From positions 124,001 through 188,000 of the forward strand of contig JADZAS010000030.1 of NCBI GenBank assembly GCA_020852515.1: a stretch of 64,000 nt of DNA, given 5' to 3'. Position 1 is the first letter of the stretch, and each line of letters starts with the position of its first letter. This document shows, one piece after another, positions 43,571 to 51,874 of the stretch. This stretch comes from Phycisphaerales bacterium. GTDB lineage: Bacteria; Planctomycetota; Phycisphaerae; Phycisphaerales; UBA5793. The notes beneath the pieces were generated by a model. The model was not told where the DNA came from and made no database searches. It saw only the letters and a list, made by a program, of their open reading frames with translations. Made by a program: the position numbers and the translations under genes.

Positions 43571-45091
43571 TTATTCGCTCTTGAGGACCATGTACAGCGG
43601 CTGACCGCCGCGCTCGATCTTGAGCAGCACGCCCTCGCCGAGGTTCTTCGCCTGGTTGGCGAGGTCGCGGGCGCTTCGCACCGCCGAGTGATTTGCCTCG
43701 ACGATGACGTCTTCCGGCTGCAGGCCGGCGCGTTCGGCGGGCGAACCGGGCTGCACCTGCGTCACGAGCAGGCCACCGGCCGCCGAAACGCCCAGTTGCC
43801 GGCGCAGATCATCCGTCAGCGGCTGCACCGCCAAGCCCAGCGACGCTTCCGCCGACGGCGCCTGCGACGGCGCCTGCGAGGCGATCACCTGCTCCTGCCC
43901 CGGGCGCTGCCCCAGCGTCAGCGGGACGACCTGCTCGGAGCCATTGCGCGAGACGGTCACTTTCACCTGCTCGCCCGGCTCGCGCTGGCCGATGAAGTTG
44001 ATCAGGGCGCGCGGCGAATCGATCGTGCGGTTGTCCACCTCGACGATGATGTCGCCCGACTTGAGGCCGCTCTTCTGAGCAGGCGTGCCATCCATCACGT
44101 TCGTCACGACCACGCCGGTCGAGCCGGTGTAGTTGAACGCGTGGGCGAGATCAGGCGTGAGCGGCTGTACACCGACGCCGATCCAGCCGCGATCGACGCG
44201 TCCGCTGTCGATGAGTGAATCGGCCACGTGCTGGGCGAGGTTGGACGGGATGGCAAAGCCGATGCCGTCGCTTCCGCCGGTGCGCGAGTGAATGGCGGAG
44301 TTGATGCCGACCATCTCGCCGTGCAGATTGACGAGCGGGCCACCGGAGTTGCCGGGGTTGATCGCCGCGTCCGTCTGGATGAAGTCTTCGTAGGTGTTCA
44401 GGCCGATGTTGCCGCGACCCTTGGCGCTCACGACGCCGGCGGTTACGGTGTGGTCGAGGCCGAAGGGGTTACCGACCGCGACGACCCAGTCGCCCTGCTG
44501 GAGCGCATCGGAGTCGCCGAACTTCGCGGCGGGCAGGCCGGTCGCATCGATCTTGATCACGGCGAGGTCGCTGTCGGGGTCGGCGCCCACGACGGTGGCG
44601 GTGTAGTCGCGCCGGTCGCTGAGGCGAACCTTCAGTTCGTCAGCGCCCTGCACGACGTGGTTGTTGGTGAGGATGTAGCCGTCCGACTTGATGATGACGC
44701 CCGAACCCTGGCCGCGGCGCTCGGGCATCGGGCCGCCCTGACCGCCGAAGGGCACGATCTGCCCCGGCGTGTCGCCGAAGAAGCGGCGGAACTCAGGGGG
44801 AATCTGCTGACGCAGCTGCGGCGGAATCTGCTGGCCCGGCGACTGCTGGTTAAATGAGACGTTGTCGGGCCGATCGACCGTGGTGATGTTCACGACCGAC
44901 GGCGAGATGGTCCGGGCCGCATCACGGAACGCCGCGGAGATCGCCTCCGCCGACGAGATGGCCTTGGGAGGCGCGGGGTCATCGAATCCCATGAGCACGG
45001 GTGCAGTCAGAAATGTACAGGCGCCGCCGGCGACGATGAGCGAGGCCAGTCGGCGCGGCAGAAATCCGCGGGATGACTTGTGTGATCGCAT
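43571..45091 (-). CDS. degP: DegP/HtrA-family periplasmic serine protease
   Basis: 506 aa from ATG 45089-45091, preferred over ATG 45097 because AAAGGA then sits ~7 bp upstream. An N-terminal hydrophobic segment (RRLASLIVAGGACTFLTAPVLMG) is a signal or anchor. The trypsin-like domain has the triad in ILTNNHVV (His), DSDLAVIKI (Asp) and GNSGGPL (Ser). Two PDZ domains follow, near residues 290-380 and 420-500. It degrades or refolds misfolded envelope proteins. A Gln/Pro-rich stretch separates the signal and protease domains. Confidence 0.93.
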   Translation of the reverse strand: MRSHKSSRGFLPRRLASLIVAGGACTFLTAPVLMGFDDPAPPKAISSAEAISAAFRDAARTISPSVVNITTVDRPDNVSFNQQSPGQQIPPQLRQQIPPEFRRFFGDTPGQIVPFGGQGGPMPERRGQGSGVIIKSDGYILTNNHVVQGADELKVRLSDRRDYTATVVGADPDSDLAVIKIDATGLPAAKFGDSDALQQGDWVVAVGNPFGLDHTVTAGVVSAKGRGNIGLNTYEDFIQTDAAINPGNSGGPLVNLHGEMVGINSAIHSRTGGSDGIGFAIPSNLAQHVADSLIDSGRVDRGWIGVGVQPLTPDLAHAFNYTGSTGVVVTNVMDGTPAQKSGLKSGDIIVEVDNRTIDSPRALINFIGQREPGEQVKVTVSRNGSEQVVPLTLGQRPGQEQVIASQAPSQAPSAEASLGLAVQPLTDDLRRQLGVSAAGGLLVTQVQPGSPAERAGLQPEDVIVEANHSAVRSARDLANQAKNLGEGVLLKIERGGQPLYMVLKSE

Positions 45092-45308
45092 GAGCATGTC
45101 CTTTCGTTATTGCGAGCCCCCGTTGCCACAAACCCTTCTGATTTTGCGGGGCCCGCTCGGGGCTAGTACGAGCGGAGTGAGCGCGAGGTTCAGTCGCTCG
45201 TGAAATCGTGCGCGTTGCCCGATCCGCGCGAACCGGTTGCCGGCGCACGCACAACAGGGCCGCCGGAACCGAGCCGCAAAGTCCGGAAACGAGCTGCGCC
45301 GCCCGGAG

Positions 45309-45414
45309 CCGAGCCCCGACCGTGAGGGAGGGTCTTGGCCGTGTGCGCTCAACGATGAATCGAGCGCAGCCGCGTTTCGAACGTCCTGGCCCCGTGCTGA
45401 CGCGTGGGGCTCGG
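45309..45414. repeat. 106-bp element with conserved ends, copy A
   Basis: Ends are 9-bp inverted repeats, CCGAGCCCC and GGGGCTCGG. The first ~26 bp and last ~24 bp match copy B (50973-51079) in the opposite orientation, but the central ~55 bp is unrelated while total length is nearly the same (106 versus 107 bp). It lies in the 376-bp gap between degP and the ankyrin gene, where I see no gene. Confidence 0.78.
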
Positions 45415-45467
45415 ATCACGCAGCAGCGTGCTCATGCGTGGATGGCCGATGCCTCAGCGAGATCGAA

Positions 45468-46292
45468 CTAGTTCACACGCCGCGCGATCAACGTGTGGTC
45501 TCCGTCGATGATCGTCATGTCCAATGCCAGATCCTCGATCACCGAAAAGGTGATGCTCACATCTGGCGCACCGACGGGATGAAAGACGTGGCCACCTTCA
45601 TTGAGCAGAAAGCGAGCGGAGCGATCATCGCGCGAAAGCATCAGCCCCTGGCGCTTGTCGCTCCAGGCGATGCTCAGTCGCACGTGGGGCATGCCGATCG
45701 GCTCGTACTGAGCCACGTACGGTTTGGCGGCCGCTTCATCGACCGGCAGGTTGGCCGGCGATTCATCGGCGCCTCCCAGCGCCGTGAGATACTCGACCAC
45801 ATCATGCGCCTCATCCTCGCCGGCCACCGCGTGCTTGAGCAGCGTGATGCCGTGCGGCCCGGGCGTGCGTTGAATTCCCGGATGAGCGGTGCAGATCGCG
45901 CGCACCACATCCACCTGGCCGAGCATCGCAAACGTAAACAGGTTGGCCCGCGCGCCGTGCGCCAGCAGGACCTCGGCAATGTCGCGTCGACCCACGTGCG
46001 AAGCGGCGCCCAGCGCCGACTCCCAGTCGCCGAACCCCCAGTCCCAACTCGCGCGCGCCAACGCCGGACGCTGCTTGACCAGCGAAGTCACTTCATCGAG
46101 CTTCGTGTGCGCAGCGCCGACGATCATCTGGACGATCTGCGGATCCTGCGACGGATAGGACTCGCCAAAGGAAGGCCCGCCTTCGAGGCGGCCAAGCAGG
46201 TGCGCGGCCGCCCGCTGTTCAGGCGCCAGCAAGGCCGAAAGCGCTACCGCGGGTGTGGCGGACATAAACATTCGACGGGAAAGTCGTTTCAT
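45468..46292 (-). CDS. Exported ankyrin-repeat-like protein
   Basis: 274 aa from ATG 46290-46292. KRLSRRMFMSATPAVALSALLAP has a twin-arginine-like (RR) start followed by a hydrophobic stretch, so Tat export is likely. The middle contains two to three ankyrin-like units (ALGAASHVGRRDIAEVLLAHGARAN, MLGQVDVVRAICTAHPGIQ, GITLLKHAVAGEDEAHDVVEYLTALGGA). A beta-rich C-terminus (LMLSRDDRSARFLLNEGGHVFHPVG) is not recognised. A protein-interaction role in the periplasm is likely. Confidence 0.78.
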   Translation of the reverse strand: MKRLSRRMFMSATPAVALSALLAPEQRAAAHLLGRLEGGPSFGESYPSQDPQIVQMIVGAAHTKLDEVTSLVKQRPALARASWDWGFGDWESALGAASHVGRRDIAEVLLAHGARANLFTFAMLGQVDVVRAICTAHPGIQRTPGPHGITLLKHAVAGEDEAHDVVEYLTALGGADESPANLPVDEAAAKPYVAQYEPIGMPHVRLSIAWSDKRQGLMLSRDDRSARFLLNEGGHVFHPVGAPDVSITFSVIEDLALDMTIIDGDHTLIARRVN

Positions 46293-46555
46293 GGCGGATC
46301 CTCGCGGCACGTGCCGTCGTTCTTTCGGATTCGGTACCGCCGCCGCCGTCTCTCGTTGCGACGATGGGGCCGAACAACCGGCAGCGGGTGATAACCAATC
46401 CAGGCGCCGTGATCCAGAGGTCGGCTTTGGGACCGGCGGGCCACGCGGTTGCGGGCGGCGCGCTCAATGTGATTCGTCCATCATTCGCGCACTCGCGTGG
46501 CCTGCGCTCGCAAAGCCTCGCTTGACCACGGCACCCGGCCGTTGGATCATGAGGA

Positions 46556-47029
46556 CTACCGCGACTTGTTCACCGTCTTGGCATGCAGATTCAGCATGTA
46601 CTCATCTGACTTCCCATCGCCGGACAAGTGATAGATGATCTTGTCGGCCTTTCCATCCTCGTCAAAGTAGACGGTGATCCACTCCGTCAACACCGGACCC
46701 GCAGATTGGATGAAGAAGTCGTGACCGTAGGTAAATGAGTAGAACTTGCTTGCGCTGGCTCTTCCCGGTACGGAGGCGCTGCCCATGGCTGCAAGCTTCT
46801 GATCCACGATCAACTCCGTATCGCCCGCCGACACGCCAAATGAGAGGAAGTCGAAGCTGTGGCGTCCGCTGTACTGATAATCGCGACTGTGGCGGTACAA
46901 CCACCATGCATGCGCGTTCGAAGCCTGCTTCCAACACATCATCATCAGGCATAAGCACGCGAACACACCCACACCAATCGAGCACAGCCTGCGCTGCCTG
47001 ATCTTCTCTGCACGTTCGTCGGTCATCAT
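46556..47029 (-). CDS. Hypothetical membrane-anchored protein downstream of rex
   Basis: 157 aa from ATG 47029 with GGAGG upstream. A single N-terminal membrane helix near residues 18-34 (IGVGVFACLCLMMMCW) has a basic N-side. The rest looks extracytoplasmic, with aromatic strands (SFDFLSFGVSAGDTELIV, KFYSFTYGHDFFIQSAG, ITVYFDEDGKADKIIYHL). It is 14 bp downstream of rex on the same strand and may be a Rex-regulated or simply co-transcribed gene. No family recognised. Confidence 0.62.
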   Translation of the reverse strand: MMTDERAEKIRQRRLCSIGVGVFACLCLMMMCWKQASNAHAWWLYRHSRDYQYSGRHSFDFLSFGVSAGDTELIVDQKLAAMGSASVPGRASASKFYSFTYGHDFFIQSAGPVLTEWITVYFDEDGKADKIIYHLSGDGKSDEYMLNLHAKTVNKSR

Positions 47030-47042
47030 CGACCTCCGACGA

Positions 47043-47702
47043 CTACTCGCGCTGCGCCAGCATCACCTGGAACGCGAGTTGTTCGAGCTGAACCGCCAGG
47101 TCCACGCTGCTGATCGACACGTGCGGCGGGACCTGCAGGCGCTTGGGGGCGAAGTTGAGAATCCCCGTCACCCCCGCCTTGACCAGTTGATCGCACACGC
47201 TCTGCGCCGCCGCGGCCGGTACGGCGACGATGCCGAAGCGTACCGAACGGCTCTGCACCACGCGCGCCAGGTCGGCCATCGGCGCCACCTTCACGCCGTG
47301 CACGCTCTGGCCCACGACCGAGTCGCTCACGTCGAACGCAGCCACGATGTGAAAGCCCTTGCGCCGAAAGCCGCCGTGATCGAGAAGGGCGCGGCCGATG
47401 TTGCCCACGCCCACGAGGCACACGTTGGACACCTGGTCGCTGCCCAGCAGCCGGCGCAGTTCCGCGGCCAGTTGCGAGACGTTGTAGCCGATGCCCGGCT
47501 GGCCGAACTGCCCGAAGTAGCCCAGGTCCTTGCGCACCTGCGCATCGGTCAGGCTCAGCGCTTCGCCGAGCTGCTTGGATGACACCGTCGTGCGGCCGGC
47601 TTCGAGCAGATCTTCAACCTCGCGCAGATACAGGCTGAGACGCTTGATGGCCGGGAGCGGGATGTTGGCGGTCGGCCTGGGGGAGTCGAGGTGGTTGGGC
47701 AT
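47043..47702 (-). CDS. rex: Redox-sensing repressor Rex
   Basis: 219 aa. N-terminal winged helix (IPLPAIKRLSLYLREVEDLL, TVSSKQLGEALSLTDAQVRKDLGYFG), then the Rossmann NADH-binding loop VCLVGVGNIGRALL and the swapped C-terminal helix (LAVQLEQLAFQVMLAQ). Rex senses the NADH/NAD ratio and represses fermentation or respiration genes. No Rex operator (TTGTGA-N-TCACAA type) was found in its own upstream region by eye. It faces the 48024 gene across 321 bp. Confidence 0.95.
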   Translation of the reverse strand: MPNHLDSPRPTANIPLPAIKRLSLYLREVEDLLEAGRTTVSSKQLGEALSLTDAQVRKDLGYFGQFGQPGIGYNVSQLAAELRRLLGSDQVSNVCLVGVGNIGRALLDHGGFRRKGFHIVAAFDVSDSVVGQSVHGVKVAPMADLARVVQSRSVRFGIVAVPAAAAQSVCDQLVKAGVTGILNFAPKRLQVPPHVSISSVDLAVQLEQLAFQVMLAQRE

Positions 47703-48023
47703 GAGGCACCGAGGCGGGCGAGGCGGATGAAAGGCCGGGCAGGTCGTCGGCGAGGCGGGTTGCTGTAGGTCTGATAACGCGAACCGCTCCGCCGGCCGGC
47801 TCTGCTTTGCGAGGGCGGTGTACCATATTCCATCGGCACGCGCTGAGCGACCAGTGAGAACGAAACGCCCGTAACGTCGCTACTGCACCACACTTGCGTG
47901 TGGCGTGCCGGCAACAGGCCGCAAAGCCAACGTCCGCTTTGCCGCCTCTGGCTTCGGATTCCACGCGCGGCACGGGCCTTGCTTTCCGTCCGGCGGTCTC
48001 AACATCTGAAGAAAGGCACGACC
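47703..48023. other. Divergent intergenic region between rex and the 202-aa gene
   Basis: 321 bp with no gene. I see no convincing promoter, dyad or repeat. The only landmark is GAAAGG before ATG 48024. Confidence 0.5.
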
Positions 48024-48632
48024 ATGAGCATCCTGCTTCTCGGCGCGGCGTTTGCGCTCAACGCCGCTCAACCCAACTACATCCTCAACGAACCGCAGTG
48101 GCGCGGCTCGACGCGCGGCGTGCTGCTCGAGTGCCCGCCGCCCTACCACGGCCACGCGCAACTCGTCACCCGCGAGTTCTCCGCAGCGCCCGACTTTGAG
48201 ATCTCCGGCGTGCGCATTCTGTCGCGCGACTCCATGCTCGACAACTGCTCGCAGCCCGGGCCGGACTGGTACGGCGTGCCCGGCGCCTTCGCCCGCATCC
48301 ACGCGTGGGTCGGCGAAGTGCCCATCGTCTTCGATCCGTTCGACCGACTGCCCGAGTACGCGCCCGGCCAGCTTCGCCGCGCCCAGAACCTCTGGCTCGA
48401 TGAGCAGGGTCTCGTGAACCAGGCCCGCCTCGTCCGCCGCGCCATTCCCGCGCCCGTCGTGGAGGAAGTGGAGCAGGGCGCACTGCCCGAGCCGATCATG
48501 ATCATCCCCAAGCCGGAGAAGAAGAGCACGCGCGACCTGCCGCTGGAGGTGCATCGCCTCTCGCCGACGCGCATCATGATCACCGACGGCTCCGTGCTGC
48601 CGACGATCGAGACTGCGGCCGCGACGAAATGA
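48024..48632 (+). CDS. Secreted hypothetical protein
   Basis: 202 aa from ATG 48024 with GAAAGG upstream. A short hydrophobic N-terminus (SILLLGAAFALNAAQ) may be a signal peptide. The middle holds a strand-rich segment (GVLLECPPPYHGHAQLVTREFSAAPDFEISGVRILSR, PGAFARIHAWVGEVPIVFDPF) and the end is Pro/Glu-rich. No family recognised. The stop is 14 bp before a 21-bp dyad repeat. Confidence 0.62.
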   Translation: MSILLLGAAFALNAAQPNYILNEPQWRGSTRGVLLECPPPYHGHAQLVTREFSAAPDFEISGVRILSRDSMLDNCSQPGPDWYGVPGAFARIHAWVGEVPIVFDPFDRLPEYAPGQLRRAQNLWLDEQGLVNQARLVRRAIPAPVVEEVEQGALPEPIMIIPKPEKKSTRDLPLEVHRLSPTRIMITDGSVLPTIETAAATK

Positions 48633-48645
48633 CACATCGCTGAAA

Positions 48646-48666
48646 AAAAGGTGCCAGGCACCTTTT
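48646..48666. repeat. 21-bp dyad element, copy 2
   Basis: AAAGGTGCC-A-GGCACCTTT is a perfect dyad with A and T on either side, just after the 202-aa gene. Confidence 0.85.
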
Positions 48667-48842
48667 CCGCCGCAGGCGCTGTATTCAACTGAACGTCACT
48701 CCTGGCTCGCGACGCTGACTCACACCAGTCGGCGTCGCAGCCGTTTTCTGCGGCGGCACGGGACTGGGGCGGATGCCACACCGCGATGCACTTCAGAGGC
48801 CGGGATGCCGTGCGCGAGCGCCGAAGCAGTTCCGCCCCGCGG

Positions 48843-50531
48843 CTATCGATTCAACTCTCGATCGAGCGCCCTGCGAAATCGCGCGTGCCGGGCCATCGCC
48901 TGCACGTAGCCCCGCTCCGATCCGTCGCACTTGCCCAGCGCGATGGTGCGCAGGGCCGCCCGCTCGGCGGCGCTCCAGCGCGCTACGGCGGGACCGAGCA
49001 GGGACAGGATCGGCGCCATCCGCCGCAGGCTCTCGCGGCGATGTCTGTCGACGAGATGTCGCTTCGTGATGCCCAGCCGGCCGGCCACTCGCGCCGCCAT
49101 CTCTTCGGCCACCGCCACGCGGTCGCGCGGGCCGCGCTCGGCGATCGCTTTGCCGACAGCCGTCGCCAAGCGTCCGAGATTGGACTCGGCGAACAGTTCG
49201 TCAGCCGCACGGCCAGGCAGCGAGAGCACGAGATCGCTCCGCGCCAGCCGCTGGAGGTTGCGCGGCGTGGTTCGATGCGAGGGGTTTGCCTTCAGTCGCC
49301 TCCATTCGCGCGCGGCGAGTGTGCGGATGGCGCGTGATGCGGGCCGGAATCCGAGGCGGTAGTAGAACCAGAATGCGCCGCTTTCGATGGCCTCATCGTT
49401 GTCATCGCCGAACTGGTATGGGCTGGCGATGAAGTGACTGATGTCAAAGAGAGAGTGGAACGCGCGGAGCGTGAGCGCAAAGAGCATCGCCGCCTCGCTG
49501 CCGCGAAACTCCTCGAAGATGTTGATGCCCGTGTTGCCTTGCGCGAACAGCGGGCTCACGCCGCCGTAGCCGACCGGCACGCCGCCTGCGAACAGCATGT
49601 ACCCGTAGTTGCCTTCGAGCGGGAGGCGCTGCTCGGGCACGACGCCCAGCACGGCCAGCAGCACGCTCTCTCCAAGATCGATCAGGTAGATTTCATCGAG
49701 GTTGGCAAAGCGCATCGCGTGCACTTCCCGGCCGCGCGCCGCCAGGGCCGCGACGGTGACCGCCCTGACCTGCGCCGCCTGCGCCCGCGGCAGCGGCGGC
49801 GGAATGTGCAGCGGGTCGGCGATCAGCGGCCCGGCATCACCGGGTCTGCGAAACGGGCCCCGCCCCGCGGGCTTCTCCCGGCCCGGCAGTCGCAGCAGCG
49901 TTGTCGAGCCGGTCGAGCGATGGAGGTTCCAGACCACCGGAACTTCGGCGTCTTCAAAGAGGGCGATGGCCGCGTCGCGGTCGCGTCCGCGCGCTTCGAC
50001 TTCGCGCACGAGCCAGTCCACGGCCGTGCCGCCGCGCCGGCCGCGGGCGTGGTCGATCCATTCCTGCGTGCTCACGTTCCCGTCATCGAGCGTCTGCTGC
50101 TCAGCATTGAGCGCGATGCGATAAAGCAGGCCGTCAAGACGTTCGGGCTCGTCGTATCCGCTCCAGTCGATCTCACACTCGCCCGGCCAGCGCTGGGCGA
50201 TCGTGCGCAGCGACTCGTAGCCGAACGTGTACTGCGTGCGGGCGCCGATGATGCCGGTGTCGATGAGCATGGCGCGCTGGCGCGGCGTCAGCGCGGATGT
50301 ACGTTGCTCGAAGCGCTTCAGCGCAGCGCGCGCGGCCCTGACGGTTGCAGCCGCCCTGCCGAATGCACTGAGGAACAGCAGCAGGCTGTGGTAGCGCCGG
50401 AGCACTGCGCTCGTGGGCGCGGCTCGCCGTTCGAGCTGGCTGATGGCGCTGGCGATCTGATGTGAGTGCGCTGCGGAGCCATCGTTCCCGCGGATGAGTC
50501 GCGCCAGCGCGTTCAGTTGTGATGCGGTCAT
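48843..50531 (-). CDS. Large hypothetical protein with a GNAT-like region
   Basis: 562 aa from ATG 50529-50531. The N-terminal ~200 residues are helical (SQLERRAAPTSAVLRRYHSLLLFLSAFGRAAATVRAARAAL). In the middle is an acyltransferase-like fold pattern: LEGNYGYMLFAGGVPVGYGGVSPLFAQGNTGINIFEEFRG, then YRLGFRPASR. The C-terminal ~150 residues are Arg-rich and helical (RRESLRRMAPILSLLG). It is similar in architecture to planctomycete hypothetical proteins, but I cannot assign a reaction. It follows queD by 35 bp on the same strand. Confidence 0.7.
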   Translation of the reverse strand: MTASQLNALARLIRGNDGSAAHSHQIASAISQLERRAAPTSAVLRRYHSLLLFLSAFGRAAATVRAARAALKRFEQRTSALTPRQRAMLIDTGIIGARTQYTFGYESLRTIAQRWPGECEIDWSGYDEPERLDGLLYRIALNAEQQTLDDGNVSTQEWIDHARGRRGGTAVDWLVREVEARGRDRDAAIALFEDAEVPVVWNLHRSTGSTTLLRLPGREKPAGRGPFRRPGDAGPLIADPLHIPPPLPRAQAAQVRAVTVAALAARGREVHAMRFANLDEIYLIDLGESVLLAVLGVVPEQRLPLEGNYGYMLFAGGVPVGYGGVSPLFAQGNTGINIFEEFRGSEAAMLFALTLRAFHSLFDISHFIASPYQFGDDNDEAIESGAFWFYYRLGFRPASRAIRTLAAREWRRLKANPSHRTTPRNLQRLARSDLVLSLPGRAADELFAESNLGRLATAVGKAIAERGPRDRVAVAEEMAARVAGRLGITKRHLVDRHRRESLRRMAPILSLLGPAVARWSAAERAALRTIALGKCDGSERGYVQAMARHARFRRALDRELNR

Positions 50532-50566
50532 GATCGTGCTGGTTGATCCGCGTGCCGGCACTGACA

Positions 50567-50929
50567 CTATTCTCCGCGATACTCACACCGGCTCGTGCAC
50601 GTCTCGCGCACGACGATCTCAGCCAGCATCGGCAGGTTCGGCTTGAGGCGATCCCACAGCCAGACGGCGATCATCTCGCTCGTCGGATTCTCGAGGCCGT
50701 CGACTTCGTTGAGGCAGTAGTGGTCGAGCTGTTTGCGCAGGGGCTCGATGATCTGGCTCAGATCGCCGTAGTCGATGAGGTGGTACTGACCGGCGGGGAT
50801 CTCGCCTTCGACGACGACATCAACGCTGAACGAATGCCCGTGCATGCGCCTGCACTTGTGCCCCTGCGGAAAGGACGGCAGGAAGTGCGCCGCTTCAAAG
50901 GTGAACGTCTTGACCAGACGCATGTGCAT
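50567..50929 (-). CDS. queD: 6-carboxy-tetrahydropterin synthase (QueD-like)
   Basis: 120 aa from ATG 50929 (an alternative is 50923). Zinc ligands in FEAAHFLP and CRRMHGHSF (His and HGH, with the nearby Cys as a probable catalytic residue). The DYGDL and LDHYCLNEVDGLENPTSEMIAVWLW segments are typical of PTPS/QueD. It makes the precursor of 7-deazaguanine for queuosine. The other que genes are not in this window. Confidence 0.93.
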   Translation of the reverse strand: MHMRLVKTFTFEAAHFLPSFPQGHKCRRMHGHSFSVDVVVEGEIPAGQYHLIDYGDLSQIIEPLRKQLDHYCLNEVDGLENPTSEMIAVWLWDRLKPNLPMLAEIVVRETCTSRCEYRGE

Positions 50930-50972
50930 CGCGGCAATGATAAGGCAAGCCGCGCCCGCCGACGACCGGAAG

Positions 50973-51079
50973 CCGAGCCCCACGCGTCAGCACGGGGTTG
51001 AGCGTGCGCTGCGCGGTTGGCGAGATGCAGCGCGAAGAACGCAGGCCGTCGAAGACCCTCCCTTACGGTCGGGGCTCGG
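50973..51079. repeat. 107-bp element with conserved ends, copy B
   Basis: The inverted counterpart of 45309-45414, with ends CCGAGCCCC and GGGGCTCGG and the inner blocks CACGCGTCAGCACGGGG and GACCCTCCCTTACGGTC. Its centre does not match copy A. Confidence 0.78.
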
Positions 51080-51104
51080 ATCTTGGAGATACTGAGAGAG
51101 TCAA

Positions 51105-51578
51105 TCACGCCACGTCGACGCGCGGGGCGTGTCGGCGGGCCGGTGGCTGGCGGTCACAGTTCGGATACGCAGCGCGCAGCGCATCTTCGAGCGCGTGGAT
51201 GCTGTCGGTCAACCAGACTACGGCAGGCGCATCGACGTGTTCATCGACGAACTGCAGCGAGTGCGCCAGGCGGCTGGCGCAGGTGATGAGCACCAGATCC
51301 CCATCGTGCCAGCGCAGCGGCAGCAGACGAAGGTTCCACGCGTTGTGCGGGCTGAGATTGCTCAACGCTTCACGATTGCGCGGCTCGCCCGGCAGTGCGA
51401 TGCGAGGACAGAAGCGCGCGTACTGCAGAGCCCATGCGTTCCAGATCGCCTCGGTGGGCACGTGGAACATCTTCGAAGCGATCCGGCCGAACGGCTGGTA
51501 GCGGCGGCGCTGCTCGATGAGAATGTTCTCGAGTTGATCAGCCGTCAACTCATCGCACTCGACCAGCAGTTCGCCCAT
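51105..51578 (-). CDS. Stand-alone GspE/PilB N-terminal-like domain
   Basis: 157 aa from ATG 51576-51578. MGELLVECDELTADQLENILIEQRRRYQPFGRIASKMFHVPTEAIWNAWALQYARFC... matches the MshEN-type N-terminal domain of type II secretion and pilus ATPases, without the ATPase. Free-standing copies are common in planctomycetes and may bind c-di-GMP or assemble with secretion machinery. The window also has four prepilin-like genes that would need such a system. An upstream in-frame ATG at 51722 adds a basic low-complexity extension. Confidence 0.75.
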   Translation of the reverse strand: MGELLVECDELTADQLENILIEQRRRYQPFGRIASKMFHVPTEAIWNAWALQYARFCPRIALPGEPRNREALSNLSPHNAWNLRLLPLRWHDGDLVLITCASRLAHSLQFVDEHVDAPAVVWLTDSIHALEDALRAAYPNCDRQPPARRHAPRVDVA

Positions 51579-51821
51579 TCTTTTGAACACAAGGGTCTCC
51601 GGGGTTTGGAAGGCAGCGAGGCATGGAGGATCGCGGGGGTCATGAGCCTCAGGGTCGAATGACGACGCGGAGGCTCGGCGCGGCGGAGCGCGCGGGACTC
51701 TGCGTCGCCAAGTTCCATCCAACTATCAGATCGAACATCCGCACGCGGGAGATGATCGGCCGCCGCCACACCCGGCCCGGCCGGGGCCACCTGTGCGGCC
51801 CGCTGAAGGATCGGCGTCGAA

Positions 51822-51867
51822 AAAAGGTGCCAGGTACCTTTTCCGGAAAAGGTACCTGGCACCTTTC
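51822..51867. repeat. 21-bp dyad element, inverted pair
   Basis: AAAGGTGCCAGGTACCTTT at about 51823-51841 and AAAGGTACCTGGCACCTTT at 51848-51866 are reverse complements of each other around a CCGG centre, making a nearly perfect ~46-bp palindrome directly after the alr stop codon. This is copy 3 of the dyad family. Confidence 0.9.
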
Positions 51868-51874
51868 TTTTTGT

